In this document: piece by piece, positions 44,979 through 53,417 of the stretch
How the letters are laid out: each line of letters opens with the position of its first letter
Position numbering within the stretch: the first letter of the stretch is position 1
Assembly: GCF_003457605.1 (NCBI RefSeq)
Contig: NZ_QRAN01000002.1
Span: 248,388-312,387, forward strand
Reading direction: 5' to 3'
DNA from: Seongchinamella sediminis
GTDB lineage: Bacteria; Pseudomonadota; Gammaproteobacteria; Pseudomonadales; Halieaceae
Length of the DNA stretch: 64,000 nt
Notes under the pieces: model-generated
The model's input: only the letters and a program-made list of their open reading frames with translations
Databases searched by the model: none
What the model was told of the DNA's origin: nothing
Program-made: the position numbers and the translations under genes

Positions 44979-46602
44979 CCGCCCACTCCACCCGGGCAAC
45001 GCTGGCGGGAATGCCTTCCCGGGCGAAGAATCGCAGCCAGCGCCGCTGGCTGTCCTGCAGGGCATCCCCGGGCCCCTTCACCTCAATCATCCGGTAGTTC
45101 CCGGGACTGCTTCCCAGCGCCAGCAGGTCGGGAAATCCGCGGCGGTTTTCTCCCGGGTCAAACAGCATGCGCCGCCATATCGCCAGCAAGTGCTGGCCGG
45201 GGATGACCTGCGCCGCTGCCGTCACCAGCGCCTCGTCCAGGTACTTCCAGTTGACCCAGCGGCACTGGTAGCCCGCGTACCTGCGCCACAGCCGCGGCAG
45301 CTCCCGCGCCAGGTCGGTGCCGGCCAGTTGCTCCAGGCGCGCCGACAGCATGTCCCGCCGGCTGGCCTGGAAGGACTGTTCGTACATGTCCGCCGGGGCC
45401 GACTGGAAGGGGTTGTTGAAGGCACCGGGCACTGGCGCGAATATCTGCTCCCAGAATGCCAGGCCGAACAGGCCATTGAGCAACAGGTTCTCGACATAAT
45501 GGACCGTCGGCCACCGCGCCCGCAGGGCACTGGCGGCCAGTAACTCGACGCCGCCATCGGCGCGGGGCAGCTGCAGGTGGAGTTCGTCGAAGCGGTCCCG
45601 GCGCCGCGGCTGCGGGCGACCATCGAGCTTGCGCGCCAGGCGCGGCGCCATGCGCCTGGCCGCGTCCAGTTCTTCTTCACACCAGGGCTGCTCTGCTATC
45701 GCCTGGCACAGGGCGTAGGCCTGTGCCACGTCGCCCTCCTGCTCCAGCACCCGGGCGGCCCGTTCCCGCGCGGGGTGCAGCTCGCTCAGGCGGTAGAGCT
45801 GCAGCGCCGGCGCGCTGTGGCCCCCGCGCTCCAGCTGCCGCCCCAGCCGGTTGCAGACCCGGTACCAGCGCGGCAGAGTGGTGGCAAACCGGGGCCGGCT
45901 TGCCGCCAGCTCCCGGGCGAGGTCGAGCATGCCCGCCAGGTCATCGGCCTCGCGCAGCTCCCACCAGCGGTCTGCCTGGGCGGCACAGGCCAGGTACTCG
46001 TCCAGCTCGGCCCGCCCCGGAAACAGGCGATTGCCGCGATCCACCTGGTAGGGGTAATACCGGGCAACACCGAGGTCACTGAGGACGAAATCGGTCAGGC
46101 CCTGGCGGCGGTTACCGAAAAACAACAGCTGCAACAGGGCAACTGTATCCGGGTAGGCAGGCGCGACCACCCGGGCGCGATCGCACTCCAGCAGCGTCGG
46201 CAACAGGGACTCTGCCGGCAGCGCCGCCAGCGCCTGCAGCTGCTCCCCCTTGCCGCGACCGGTGATCGCGAACATGGCGGCAAGCTCCCGCCGGGTGCAC
46301 AGCCGCCCCAGCGCTTCCGCGTCCAGGCCATCGGGTAACAGCGCCAGGCCCGCCGCGAGCAGGGCGCCGAGGGCGGATGCCTGGTCATCCAGTTCGGGGT
46401 AATCGAGTTTTCGCTCACGAAACCAGGGTCCCAGCCGCGAAACCAGCCTCACGTACAGGCACTGGGCGTCGAAGGGCTGCTGCCGGTAGGCGTTGAGGAA
46501 GGTCTGCTCCTGGACAGACAGAATATCGCCGTACTGTGACTCTACCGTATCCAGCAGGCGCAGGAAGTTGTCGCGATAGTAGTGCGGCGCAAGGTCGGGC
46601 AA
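44971..46602 (-). CDS. FAN1-type VRR-NUC structure-specific nuclease
   Basis: Bacterial homologue of FAN1, which cuts 5' flaps and helps unhook interstrand crosslinks. 543 residues: an N-terminal helical/SAP-like region (start resembling Pseudomonas FAN1, NFLRLLDTVESQYGDIL), a TPR-like middle rich in A, L and R (about 190-340), and the C-terminal VRR-NUC domain with catalytic D492 (GFPD), E507-V-K509 (MIEVKGP) and Q519. It begins with TTG, with AGGGAG 9 bases before it; no better start exists. It follows the sugar dehydrogenase gene closely (13 bases) and precedes the nuclease-helicase with overlap. Confidence 0.9.
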   Translation of the reverse strand: MPDLAPHYYRDNFLRLLDTVESQYGDILSVQEQTFLNAYRQQPFDAQCLYVRLVSRLGPWFRERKLDYPELDDQASALGALLAAGLALLPDGLDAEALGRLCTRRELAAMFAITGRGKGEQLQALAALPAESLLPTLLECDRARVVAPAYPDTVALLQLLFFGNRRQGLTDFVLSDLGVARYYPYQVDRGNRLFPGRAELDEYLACAAQADRWWELREADDLAGMLDLARELAASRPRFATTLPRWYRVCNRLGRQLERGGHSAPALQLYRLSELHPARERAARVLEQEGDVAQAYALCQAIAEQPWCEEELDAARRMAPRLARKLDGRPQPRRRDRFDELHLQLPRADGGVELLAASALRARWPTVHYVENLLLNGLFGLAFWEQIFAPVPGAFNNPFQSAPADMYEQSFQASRRDMLSARLEQLAGTDLARELPRLWRRYAGYQCRWVNWKYLDEALVTAAAQVIPGQHLLAIWRRMLFDPGENRRGFPDLLALGSSPGNYRMIEVKGPGDALQDSQRRWLRFFAREGIPASVARVEWADD

Positions 46603-46615
46603 GCAGCCTGGCTCC

Positions 46616-47776
46616 CTAGGGCTCCAGCCGAATCAGGCGGGAGCGGTCAGCGAGGGCGTACACCAGGCCGTCGGGACCCACCTGCACATCCCGGATGCGC
46701 ATACCGAGATTACCCAACAGCCGGGTTTCCCGTCCGATCGAGCCGTCAGCAGCCACTTCGAGGCGGTTGATACGGGTCATTTTCATACTGGAGACCAGCA
46801 GCGAGTCCTGCCAATCGGGGTAGGTTTCCCGGGTATAGAAATCGATGCCGCCGGTCGCCAGCGAGGGTGTGTAGTAAATCAGCGGCTGCTCCATGCCCGG
46901 CTTGTGGGTACCCTCACCAATTTTGCCGCCGCCGTATTCCTCACCGTAGGTGATCACCGGCCAGCCGTAGTTCGCACCGGGCTTGAGGATGTTGATTTCG
47001 TCGCCCCCCTGGGGACCGTGCTCCGCCACCCAGATCTGCCCGCTATGGGGGTGGCGGGCGATGCCCTGGGGATTGCGGTGGCCATAGCTGTAGATTTCCG
47101 CCAGCGCCCCCGGCTTGCCGACAAAGGGGTTGTCCGCCGGAATGGCGCCGTGCTCGGTCAGGCGCAGTACCTTGCCGCTGTGATCCAGCAGGTCCTGGGC
47201 CGGCGCCCGCCGGCCGCGGTCGCCCACGGTGATATACAGGTAGCCGGCATCCAGTAACAGCCGCGAGCCAAAATGACGGCGCTGGGGATAGGCGGGTTTG
47301 GCGGTGAACAGGTCCTGCCGATCGACCAGTCTGTCTCCCTGCAGGCGGGCGCGGCTGACCCGCGTGGTCAAGCCACTGTCAATCGCCACGCTGTAGCTGA
47401 AATACACCCACTGGTTGCGCGCGAAATCGGGATGCACCAGCACGTCCAGCAGCCCCCCCTGTCCCTCGTTGGCCACCGGCGGCAGCCCGCTGATATCGCG
47501 CGTGGTCCAGCTGCCGGGAGTCACCAGCTTCATCACTCCCGGTTTTTCCGTCAGCAGGATGCGGCCGTCGGGCAGGAAGTCCATGCCCCAGGGTTCCTGC
47601 AACCATTCCAGCAGGGTCACCACACGAATTTCAGTTTTCTCGCCGGGGCCGCTGGCACTGGCATCGTTTTCCCGCAGTGGTTCTATCTGGGCGGGGCCGG
47701 GATCGGCGAGGCTGCAACTGGCAAGCAGGAGAACAGCAGCGCTGAGCAGCGCCGCCGCGGAAGCGTTCAGGGTCAT
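46616..47776 (-). CDS. PQQ-dependent aldose sugar dehydrogenase (YliI/Asd-like) lipoprotein
   Basis: A six-bladed beta-propeller of the soluble glucose/aldose dehydrogenase family, which oxidises aldoses with PQQ. Residues 1-21 are a lipoprotein signal (LLLASC, Cys21). Family motifs are LQEPWGMDFLPDGRILLTEKPG, GGLLDVLVHPDF, YSYGHRNPQGIA, WVAEHGPQGGDEIN and GANYGWPVITYG. 386 residues is normal. No PQQ synthesis genes are in the window, so the cofactor may be made elsewhere or taken up. It is divergent from nhaC and upstream of the FAN1 gene on the same strand. Confidence 0.88.
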   Translation of the reverse strand: MTLNASAAALLSAAVLLLASCSLADPGPAQIEPLRENDASASGPGEKTEIRVVTLLEWLQEPWGMDFLPDGRILLTEKPGVMKLVTPGSWTTRDISGLPPVANEGQGGLLDVLVHPDFARNQWVYFSYSVAIDSGLTTRVSRARLQGDRLVDRQDLFTAKPAYPQRRHFGSRLLLDAGYLYITVGDRGRRAPAQDLLDHSGKVLRLTEHGAIPADNPFVGKPGALAEIYSYGHRNPQGIARHPHSGQIWVAEHGPQGGDEINILKPGANYGWPVITYGEEYGGGKIGEGTHKPGMEQPLIYYTPSLATGGIDFYTRETYPDWQDSLLVSSMKMTRINRLEVAADGSIGRETRLLGNLGMRIRDVQVGPDGLVYALADRSRLIRLEP

Positions 47777-47956
47777 TCTGGCTCAGGCATATCGGTGCAA
47801 AAGACCCCGCCATATTACGCCATCATGGCCCCCCTGTCAGATAGACAAAAGCTGTGCCCTGTACCACCGGCGCGAATTGAGGCATTCTGGCAGTCATTCA
47901 TTCGATTCGGCTGGAACAGCCGGTAACGGCGTGGTGTGAGAGAAAGTCCTAACAAA

Positions 47957-49408
47957 ATGACCCCCCTGCAGGCCTTTACCCCCATCGTCTTCCTGGTACT
48001 GATGCTGGCCTGTTCGGTCTACCTGTTCGGCCCGGACTCCTCCTACGGTGCCAACCAGATCGCGCTGATACTGGCTACCTGTATCGCGGCCCTGGTGGCC
48101 CGCCGCAGCGGCATTAGCTGGCAGCAGGCCCAGGAGGGCATTGTCCACGGCATTGGCGTGGGCCTGGGGCCTACCCTGATCCTGCTCAGCGTGGGCATGC
48201 TCATCGGTACCTGGATCCTGTGCGGCACGGTGCCGGCGATGATTTACTACGGTGTGCAGATACTGGACCCGGGCATCTTCTACGCCGCCAGCGCGGTCAT
48301 TTGCGCGATTGTCGCGGTGAGCATAGGCAGCTCCTGGACCGTTGCCGGGACCCTGGGCATCGGCCTCATGGGTATCGCCGGCAGTTTCGACCTGTCGCCG
48401 GCTATCACCGCCGGCGCCATTATTTCCGGTGCCTACTTCGGCGATAAACTGTCACCCATGTCCGACACCACCAACCTGGCATCGGCAGCCACCGGGGTGG
48501 ACCTGTTTGACCATATTCGCCACATGCTGTGGACCACTATCCCCAGCTTCGCCATTACCCTGCTGATATTCGCCCTGATAGGCAGTCCCGCTGGCGCAAC
48601 GCCGGAACAGATCCAGCGGCTGCAGCAGTCATTGAGCAGCGAGTTCAGCATTGGCCTGCACCTGCTGTTACCGCTGGTACTGATGCTGTGGCTGGTGTTC
48701 AAGCGGTTTCCGGCATTGCCCTCGATTGTCATCAGCGCCCTGGCGGGCGCCCTGTTCGCTGTCATTTTCCAGCCTGAACAGGTACAGAAACTGGCGGGAG
48801 ACAGCAGCAGCCTGGCGGCAGGTTTTGTACTGCTCAAGGGGGTCTGGATTGCCCTGTTCGACGGTTACCAGTCCAACAGCGGCAATGAATTTCTCGACGC
48901 CTTGCTGAGCAAGGGCGGCATGAGCTCCATGCTCAATACCGTGTGGCTTATCATCAGCGCCCTTGGCTTCGGCGGCGTACTCGAGCGCACCGGCATTCTC
49001 GCCTACCTGCTGGGACTGGCGTTGCGCGGCGTCAAGAGTGTCGGCTCGCTGATCGTGACCACCGTGTTCACCTGTATCGGCACCAATATTCTCGCCGCCG
49101 ACCAGTTCATCGCCGTGGCGTTGCCGGGGCGCATGTTCAGGGACGCCTATACCGACAAGGACCTGTCGCGACTGAACCTGTCCCGCACCCTGGAGGACTC
49201 CGCCACCCTGACCTCGGCACTCATTCCCTGGAACACCTGTGGCGCCTATATGTCGGCCACCCTGGGGGTCGCCACTTTAAGCTACGCGCCCTACGCGTTC
49301 TTCAACCTGCTGTGCCCGTTGATCGCAATCCTCTACGGCTTCCTGCACTTCGCCCTGAAACCCGCCGCCTACGACCTGCAGGCAGGCGCCGCGGTGACCG
49401 AACCATGA
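47957..49408 (+). CDS. Na+/H+ antiporter of the NhaC family
   Basis: Inner-membrane transporter predicted to exchange sodium for protons. 483 residues with about eleven membrane segments. The NhaC-type motif GAYFGDKLSPMSDTTNLA is in the first half and GTNILAADQFIAVALPGRMF in the second. Start: ATG at 47957; an in-frame GTG at 47936 lacks a ribosome binding site. Some NhaC-like proteins exchange other pairs (for example malate/lactate), so substrate specificity is open. The stop overlaps the thioesterase start (ATGA). Confidence 0.85.
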   Translation: MTPLQAFTPIVFLVLMLACSVYLFGPDSSYGANQIALILATCIAALVARRSGISWQQAQEGIVHGIGVGLGPTLILLSVGMLIGTWILCGTVPAMIYYGVQILDPGIFYAASAVICAIVAVSIGSSWTVAGTLGIGLMGIAGSFDLSPAITAGAIISGAYFGDKLSPMSDTTNLASAATGVDLFDHIRHMLWTTIPSFAITLLIFALIGSPAGATPEQIQRLQQSLSSEFSIGLHLLLPLVLMLWLVFKRFPALPSIVISALAGALFAVIFQPEQVQKLAGDSSSLAAGFVLLKGVWIALFDGYQSNSGNEFLDALLSKGGMSSMLNTVWLIISALGFGGVLERTGILAYLLGLALRGVKSVGSLIVTTVFTCIGTNILAADQFIAVALPGRMFRDAYTDKDLSRLNLSRTLEDSATLTSALIPWNTCGAYMSATLGVATLSYAPYAFFNLLCPLIAILYGFLHFALKPAAYDLQAGAAVTEP

Positions 49409-49875
49409 GCGGCGCCCAGATCAACTGGGACTATCCACAGCCCTTCAGCCTGACCATGCGGGTAGCGGCCGACGATATCGACGGCCTGCAACACACCAAC
49501 AACACGGTTTACGTCAAGTGGTGTGAGCAGGTGGCCTGGGCGCACTCGGTATCGCTGGGCCTGGACCTGGACGCCTACCGCCGGCTGGACCGGGCGATGG
49601 CCATTACCCGCAGTGAGTTTCACTACCTGCAGGCCTCCCGCGAGGGCGACGAGCTGGTCGCCGGCACCTGGATTGTCAACTGGGACCAGCGGCTGACCAT
49701 GCAGCGCCGCTTCCAGCTGGTGCGGGTCAGTGACGGCGTCACCCTGCTGCGGGGAGGCATGCTGTTCGCCTGCATCGAAATTTCCAGCGGCCGGCCGCGG
49801 CGCCTGCCCCCGAAGTTTGTGGCAGGTTACAGCGGGGCTGTACTGGGGCTGGGCGACGACGAGCTGGTGCGGTAG
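49405..49875 (+). CDS. Acyl-CoA thioesterase, 4HBT (YbgC/FadM-like) hotdog fold
   Basis: A 156-residue hotdog thioesterase. The catalytic region DIDGLQHTNNTVYVKWCEQ shows the 4HBT pattern, with the aspartate and asparagines in place, and SEFHYLQASREGDEL matches the second conserved stretch. The acyl substrate is unknown. Translation is coupled to nhaC. It is convergent with epmA, 17 bases apart. Confidence 0.85.
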   Translation: MSGAQINWDYPQPFSLTMRVAADDIDGLQHTNNTVYVKWCEQVAWAHSVSLGLDLDAYRRLDRAMAITRSEFHYLQASREGDELVAGTWIVNWDQRLTMQRRFQLVRVSDGVTLLRGGMLFACIEISSGRPRRLPPKFVAGYSGAVLGLGDDELVR

Positions 49876-49892
49876 GCCTGTCGCACTCAGCG

Positions 49893-50846
49893 CTAGCAGC
49901 GCTGCCAGTCAAACGCCAGAACCTGGCGTATATCGGTTTGCCCGTCTGCCAGCATCAGCAGGCGGTCCACCCCCAGCGCCACCCCGGAACAGGCAGGCAT
50001 TCCCGCGGCCAGCGCTGCCAGCAGCCTTTCATCCAGCGGCCGCTGCGGCTGCCCGCGACGACGACGGCGTTCGTTGTCGGCCAGGAAACGCCGCCGCTGC
50101 TCGCCGGCATCGGTGAGTTCGCAGTAACCGTTGGCAATTTCCAGGCCGTCCACGTAGAGCTCGAAGCGCTGGGCCACCAGCTGGCCGTCTTTTTCCTCCA
50201 CCCGGGAGAGGGCTGCCTGGCTGGCCGGGTAGTCGTAGACAAAGCAGAGGCCCCGGTCGGCGAGAGCCGGCTCCACCAGGTGACTCATCAGCAGGTCCAG
50301 CCACATGTCACGATCGCCGCTGAGTGCGCCGACGTCCAGGGAGGCCCTGGCCCGCTGCTGTAACTGGTCCAGGCTGGCGGTCAGCGGATCCAGGCCCAGC
50401 TCGGCGCTGAACAGCTCACGGTAGGCGTGATACTCCACCGGTCTGGGCCCCAGGCAGTGAATAACCAGTGCCGCCACCTCCGCCATCAACTGGTGGTGAT
50501 CCAGCCCGGGGCGGTACCACTCCAGCAGGCTGAATTCGGGATTGTGGCGGGAACCCGCCTCGCCGTCGCGAAAGGCTTTGGCCAGCTGGTAAATGGGGCC
50601 GCTGCCGGCGGCCAGCAGCCGCTTCATGGCGTACTCGGGCGAGGTTTGCAGGTAGCGGGGGGCCGGGAGGGAGTCACCACGGTCGACCATCAGCGCTTCG
50701 ATGGCAGGATCGGTGACCCCACTGCTGCACAGCAGGGGGGTCTCCACTTCCAGCACGTTACGGCCGGCGAAAAATCCCCGAATCCGGGCCAATAACTCCG
50801 CCCGGGCCCGCAGCGCCGCGAGCGTTGCCGAGGGCTGCCAGTTCAC
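49893..50846 (-). CDS. epmA: EF-P lysine ligase (EpmA/PoxA/GenX)
   Basis: A truncated lysyl-tRNA synthetase paralogue that attaches beta-lysine to EF-P. 317 residues with class II motif 1 (VLEVETPLL), motif 2 (FRDGEAGSRHNPEFSLLEWYRP) and motif 3 (GVALGVDRLLML) and no anticodon-binding domain. It starts with GTG, giving NWQPSA as in E. coli; the ribosome binding site is poor. It follows its substrate gene efp by 5 bases, so the two are one operon. The aminomutase gene epmB is not in the window. Confidence 0.95.
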   Translation of the reverse strand: MNWQPSATLAALRARAELLARIRGFFAGRNVLEVETPLLCSSGVTDPAIEALMVDRGDSLPAPRYLQTSPEYAMKRLLAAGSGPIYQLAKAFRDGEAGSRHNPEFSLLEWYRPGLDHHQLMAEVAALVIHCLGPRPVEYHAYRELFSAELGLDPLTASLDQLQQRARASLDVGALSGDRDMWLDLLMSHLVEPALADRGLCFVYDYPASQAALSRVEEKDGQLVAQRFELYVDGLEIANGYCELTDAGEQRRRFLADNERRRRRGQPQRPLDERLLAALAAGMPACSGVALGVDRLLMLADGQTDIRQVLAFDWQRC

Positions 50847-50851
50847 CGGGA

Positions 50852-51424
50852 TCAGGACTTGCTGGCGCGACCCTGGTATTCACCGGTGCGGGTGTCGACG
50901 CGTACGACCTCACCCTCGCTGAGGAACAGCGGCACTTTCACCACGGCCCCGGTGCTGAGGGTGGCGGGCTTGTTGCCGCCCTGGGCGGTGTCACCCTTGA
51001 GGCCCGGGTCGGTCTCGGTAATTTCCAGCTCGACGAAATTCGGCGGCGCAACAGACAGCGGGCTGCCGTTGTAAAGAGTCACTTCGCAGCGCTCCTGCTC
51101 CTTTAGCCACAGGTGCGCATCGCCCACCGCCTTGGCATCGGCCTGGTACTGCTCAAAGGTGTCCGGTTCCATGAAATACCAGAACTCGCCATCGGTGTAG
51201 AGATACTCCATGGTCCGGTCCATCACGTCGGCGCCTTCCAGCGACTCACCGGACTTGAAGGTACGCTCCCATACCCTGCCGGTATTGAGGTTGCGCAGTT
51301 TCACGCGATTGAAGGCCTGGCCCTTGCCGGGCTTGACGAATTCGTTGTCGAGGATGCTGCAAGGTTCGCCGTCGAGCATGACCTTGAGGCCGGAGCGGAA
51401 TTCGTTGGTTGAGTAGTTCGCCAT
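50852..51424 (-). CDS. efp: Translation elongation factor P
   Basis: Relieves ribosome stalling at consecutive prolines. 190 residues in three beta-domains. The tip loop KPGKGQ carries K34, the residue modified by EpmA, consistent with the gene next door. The start ATG ([12 protein letters not shown]) is chosen by similarity; 20 in-frame upstream residues are unconserved. Confidence 0.97.
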   Translation of the reverse strand: MANYSTNEFRSGLKVMLDGEPCSILDNEFVKPGKGQAFNRVKLRNLNTGRVWERTFKSGESLEGADVMDRTMEYLYTDGEFWYFMEPDTFEQYQADAKAVGDAHLWLKEQERCEVTLYNGSPLSVAPPNFVELEITETDPGLKGDTAQGGNKPATLSTGAVVKVPLFLSEGEVVRVDTRTGEYQGRASKS

Positions 51425-51462
51425 GGTGCTACCGTTTGATCCGAGTGCTGAAAAGGGCGCTA

Positions 51463-51468
51463 ATGATA
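51463..51468 (-). promoter_or_regulatory. Possible -10 box (TATCAT) of efp-epmA
   Basis: Minus-strand GGTATCATTAGCGC sits 39 bases before the efp ATG. It resembles the sequence ahead of aroB. No strong -35 is present. Confidence 0.3.
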
Positions 51469-51578
51469 CCGCAGGGGAGCACAATTGGGGAGTTCGGGAT
51501 TATTGCCGCTGGTCGCTAGCGCTGCAAATAAGCTAATCTTTGGGCAAGGCACCTGGACATAAGGCAGGGACCGGCGAG

Positions 51579-53417
51579 ATGAACACTGAAGCGCCGCTAA
51601 AACTAACATTTCCACGGCAGGACCTGGCACAGTTCAGTCTGTTCCGCGCTGATGAGACCGGCGCCAGCACCTGGGCGAGCGAGTTGCCGGTGGCAAACCC
51701 GCGCAGCGTTGCGCAGCAACTGCTGCAGGCGGTGAGTGAACTCAATCGCCACCCGCTGGCACCGGAGCCGCGCTACCGGATTCTCGAGGCGCTGGCCGAC
51801 AGGGTGCAGGTCACGCTGACCAACCTCACCCGCCGTTTTCTCAACCAGCCCCTGATCATGCCGGAGGAACCGCGGCAACTGGCGGAGCTGACCAGCGAGT
51901 TACAGGGGCAGCTGGCGACCGCCTATTCGCTGGTCGCGGTAGAGACCCTGCAGCACCATGACCAGATACGGCAGAGCAACCCCGCGCGCCTGGTCTGCGA
52001 ATCCATCCAGCGTGCGCTGTATCACGCCGGGCACACTATCCTGCTGACCTTCCAGCTTTACCACCCGGTAACCCTGGGAGGCTGGCTCACCCTGCACCAG
52101 CTGTACGCCCTGGCCGAGCGCCAGGGCCTGGCCAACCTGCCGGTCAGCGATGTGGAAGGCCGGGCCACCAGCGTCAGCGCCACCTACCTGCAGGCCCTGC
52201 TGCTGGGCTGCTGCAAGCCCAACCAGCTGCGCCAGTCCGACCTGGCGGTGATTTACGCCGCCCTGGGGGAGTGGCAGGAGCATCTCAGAATCGGTCCGGC
52301 TGGCAGTTTTGAGGGACTGTTCATGGTCGACCTGGCGTCCGACCAGCCGCCCCTGTACAGCTCCCTCTGCGGCAGCGCCAGTACCAGCCAGTGCCGGCAA
52401 CTTGGCACCGCGCCACTGGTCACCTACCTGAAACAGCTCAAGCAACTGGACGATGCCCAGGGTAAACCGGGGATAAAGCTGGAGTGCGGCCTGGCCCTGC
52501 CGTCCAATATGCTCAGCCACCTCATTGACGCCCTGGGCAGCATGAGCATGCGCAACTTTTCCCGGGTAAAAATCAGCGCGCCGCTGTCAGTCAGCGTCGG
52601 TCTGGGTGCTGCCCATGTGCATGCCAGCGGGGAACGAAGTTTTTCCCAGCTACTTTATGGCGATGAGTATATTCCCCCGCCCCGCGAGAGGGTCGGCGGC
52701 AACCCCTTTATCCGCGGCGAGGAAGACAAACGCGACGCCTGGAGCTCCGCCAACCCCGAGGAAGATTACGTCCGCGACAGCGCCGGCAACGCGCAGGAGG
52801 CCGACCTGGCCCATCGGGTGGAGCTGGATGACTACACCCGGCGCGCGATCGAGGACGACATACCCAACATACCACCGGAACCGGAGGTGGCGACTTACCA
52901 GATGCGGCTGACCAATATCAGCCCCGGGGGTTACTGCCTGGACTGGAACAACACGCCGCCGGAAGAGGTGCGGGCAGGTAACATCGCCTGTGTGCGGGAG
53001 GAGCGGGACGAGCACTGGTCCATCGCCGTTATCCGCTGGGTGAGCGCACTGCAGGATGCCCACACCCTGGTGGGACTGGAACTGCTCAGCCCGCGGGCCC
53101 GTGCCTATGGCGCCCTGGTACACAAGAAAACCGGTACGCCTTCAGTGCCACAGCGTGTGCTGCTGCTGCCCGAGATCCCGCTGGTGGGCCAGCCCCAGAC
53201 CCTGATAACACCGCGGGCGGGGTTCCGCGAACGGCAGAAAGTCTCGCTGCTGCGCAAGGGAGAGCGATTCCTGGTGCAGCTTACTCACCAGGTTTCAGCC
53301 ACGGCCAGCTATGCCCAGTTCGATTTTCGCTACATCAAACAGCTGGATGAAGTGCTCGCCGAGGGCACCAGCGGGCCACAGCACAGCGCCTACGATTCAG
53401 TGTGGAGCAATATCTAG
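51579..53417 (+). CDS. Uncharacterised protein with PilZ-like C-terminal region
   Basis: A 612-residue soluble protein I cannot name. The first 350 residues are mainly helical with no motif recognised. A charged linker (about 370-430, rich in D, E and R) follows. At 446-451, NISPGG resembles the PilZ D/N-x-S-x-x-G motif, and the following strands (AVIRWVSALQDAHTLVGLELLS) also fit PilZ, but the usual RxxxR upstream is not clear, so c-di-GMP binding is uncertain. ATG with AGGGA 8 bases upstream is chosen over an upstream TTG. Its last 21 bases overlap serB on the other strand. Confidence 0.7.
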   Translation: MNTEAPLKLTFPRQDLAQFSLFRADETGASTWASELPVANPRSVAQQLLQAVSELNRHPLAPEPRYRILEALADRVQVTLTNLTRRFLNQPLIMPEEPRQLAELTSELQGQLATAYSLVAVETLQHHDQIRQSNPARLVCESIQRALYHAGHTILLTFQLYHPVTLGGWLTLHQLYALAERQGLANLPVSDVEGRATSVSATYLQALLLGCCKPNQLRQSDLAVIYAALGEWQEHLRIGPAGSFEGLFMVDLASDQPPLYSSLCGSASTSQCRQLGTAPLVTYLKQLKQLDDAQGKPGIKLECGLALPSNMLSHLIDALGSMSMRNFSRVKISAPLSVSVGLGAAHVHASGERSFSQLLYGDEYIPPPRERVGGNPFIRGEEDKRDAWSSANPEEDYVRDSAGNAQEADLAHRVELDDYTRRAIEDDIPNIPPEPEVATYQMRLTNISPGGYCLDWNNTPPEEVRAGNIACVREERDEHWSIAVIRWVSALQDAHTLVGLELLSPRARAYGALVHKKTGTPSVPQRVLLLPEIPLVGQPQTLITPRAGFRERQKVSLLRKGERFLVQLTHQVSATASYAQFDFRYIKQLDEVLAEGTSGPQHSAYDSVWSNI

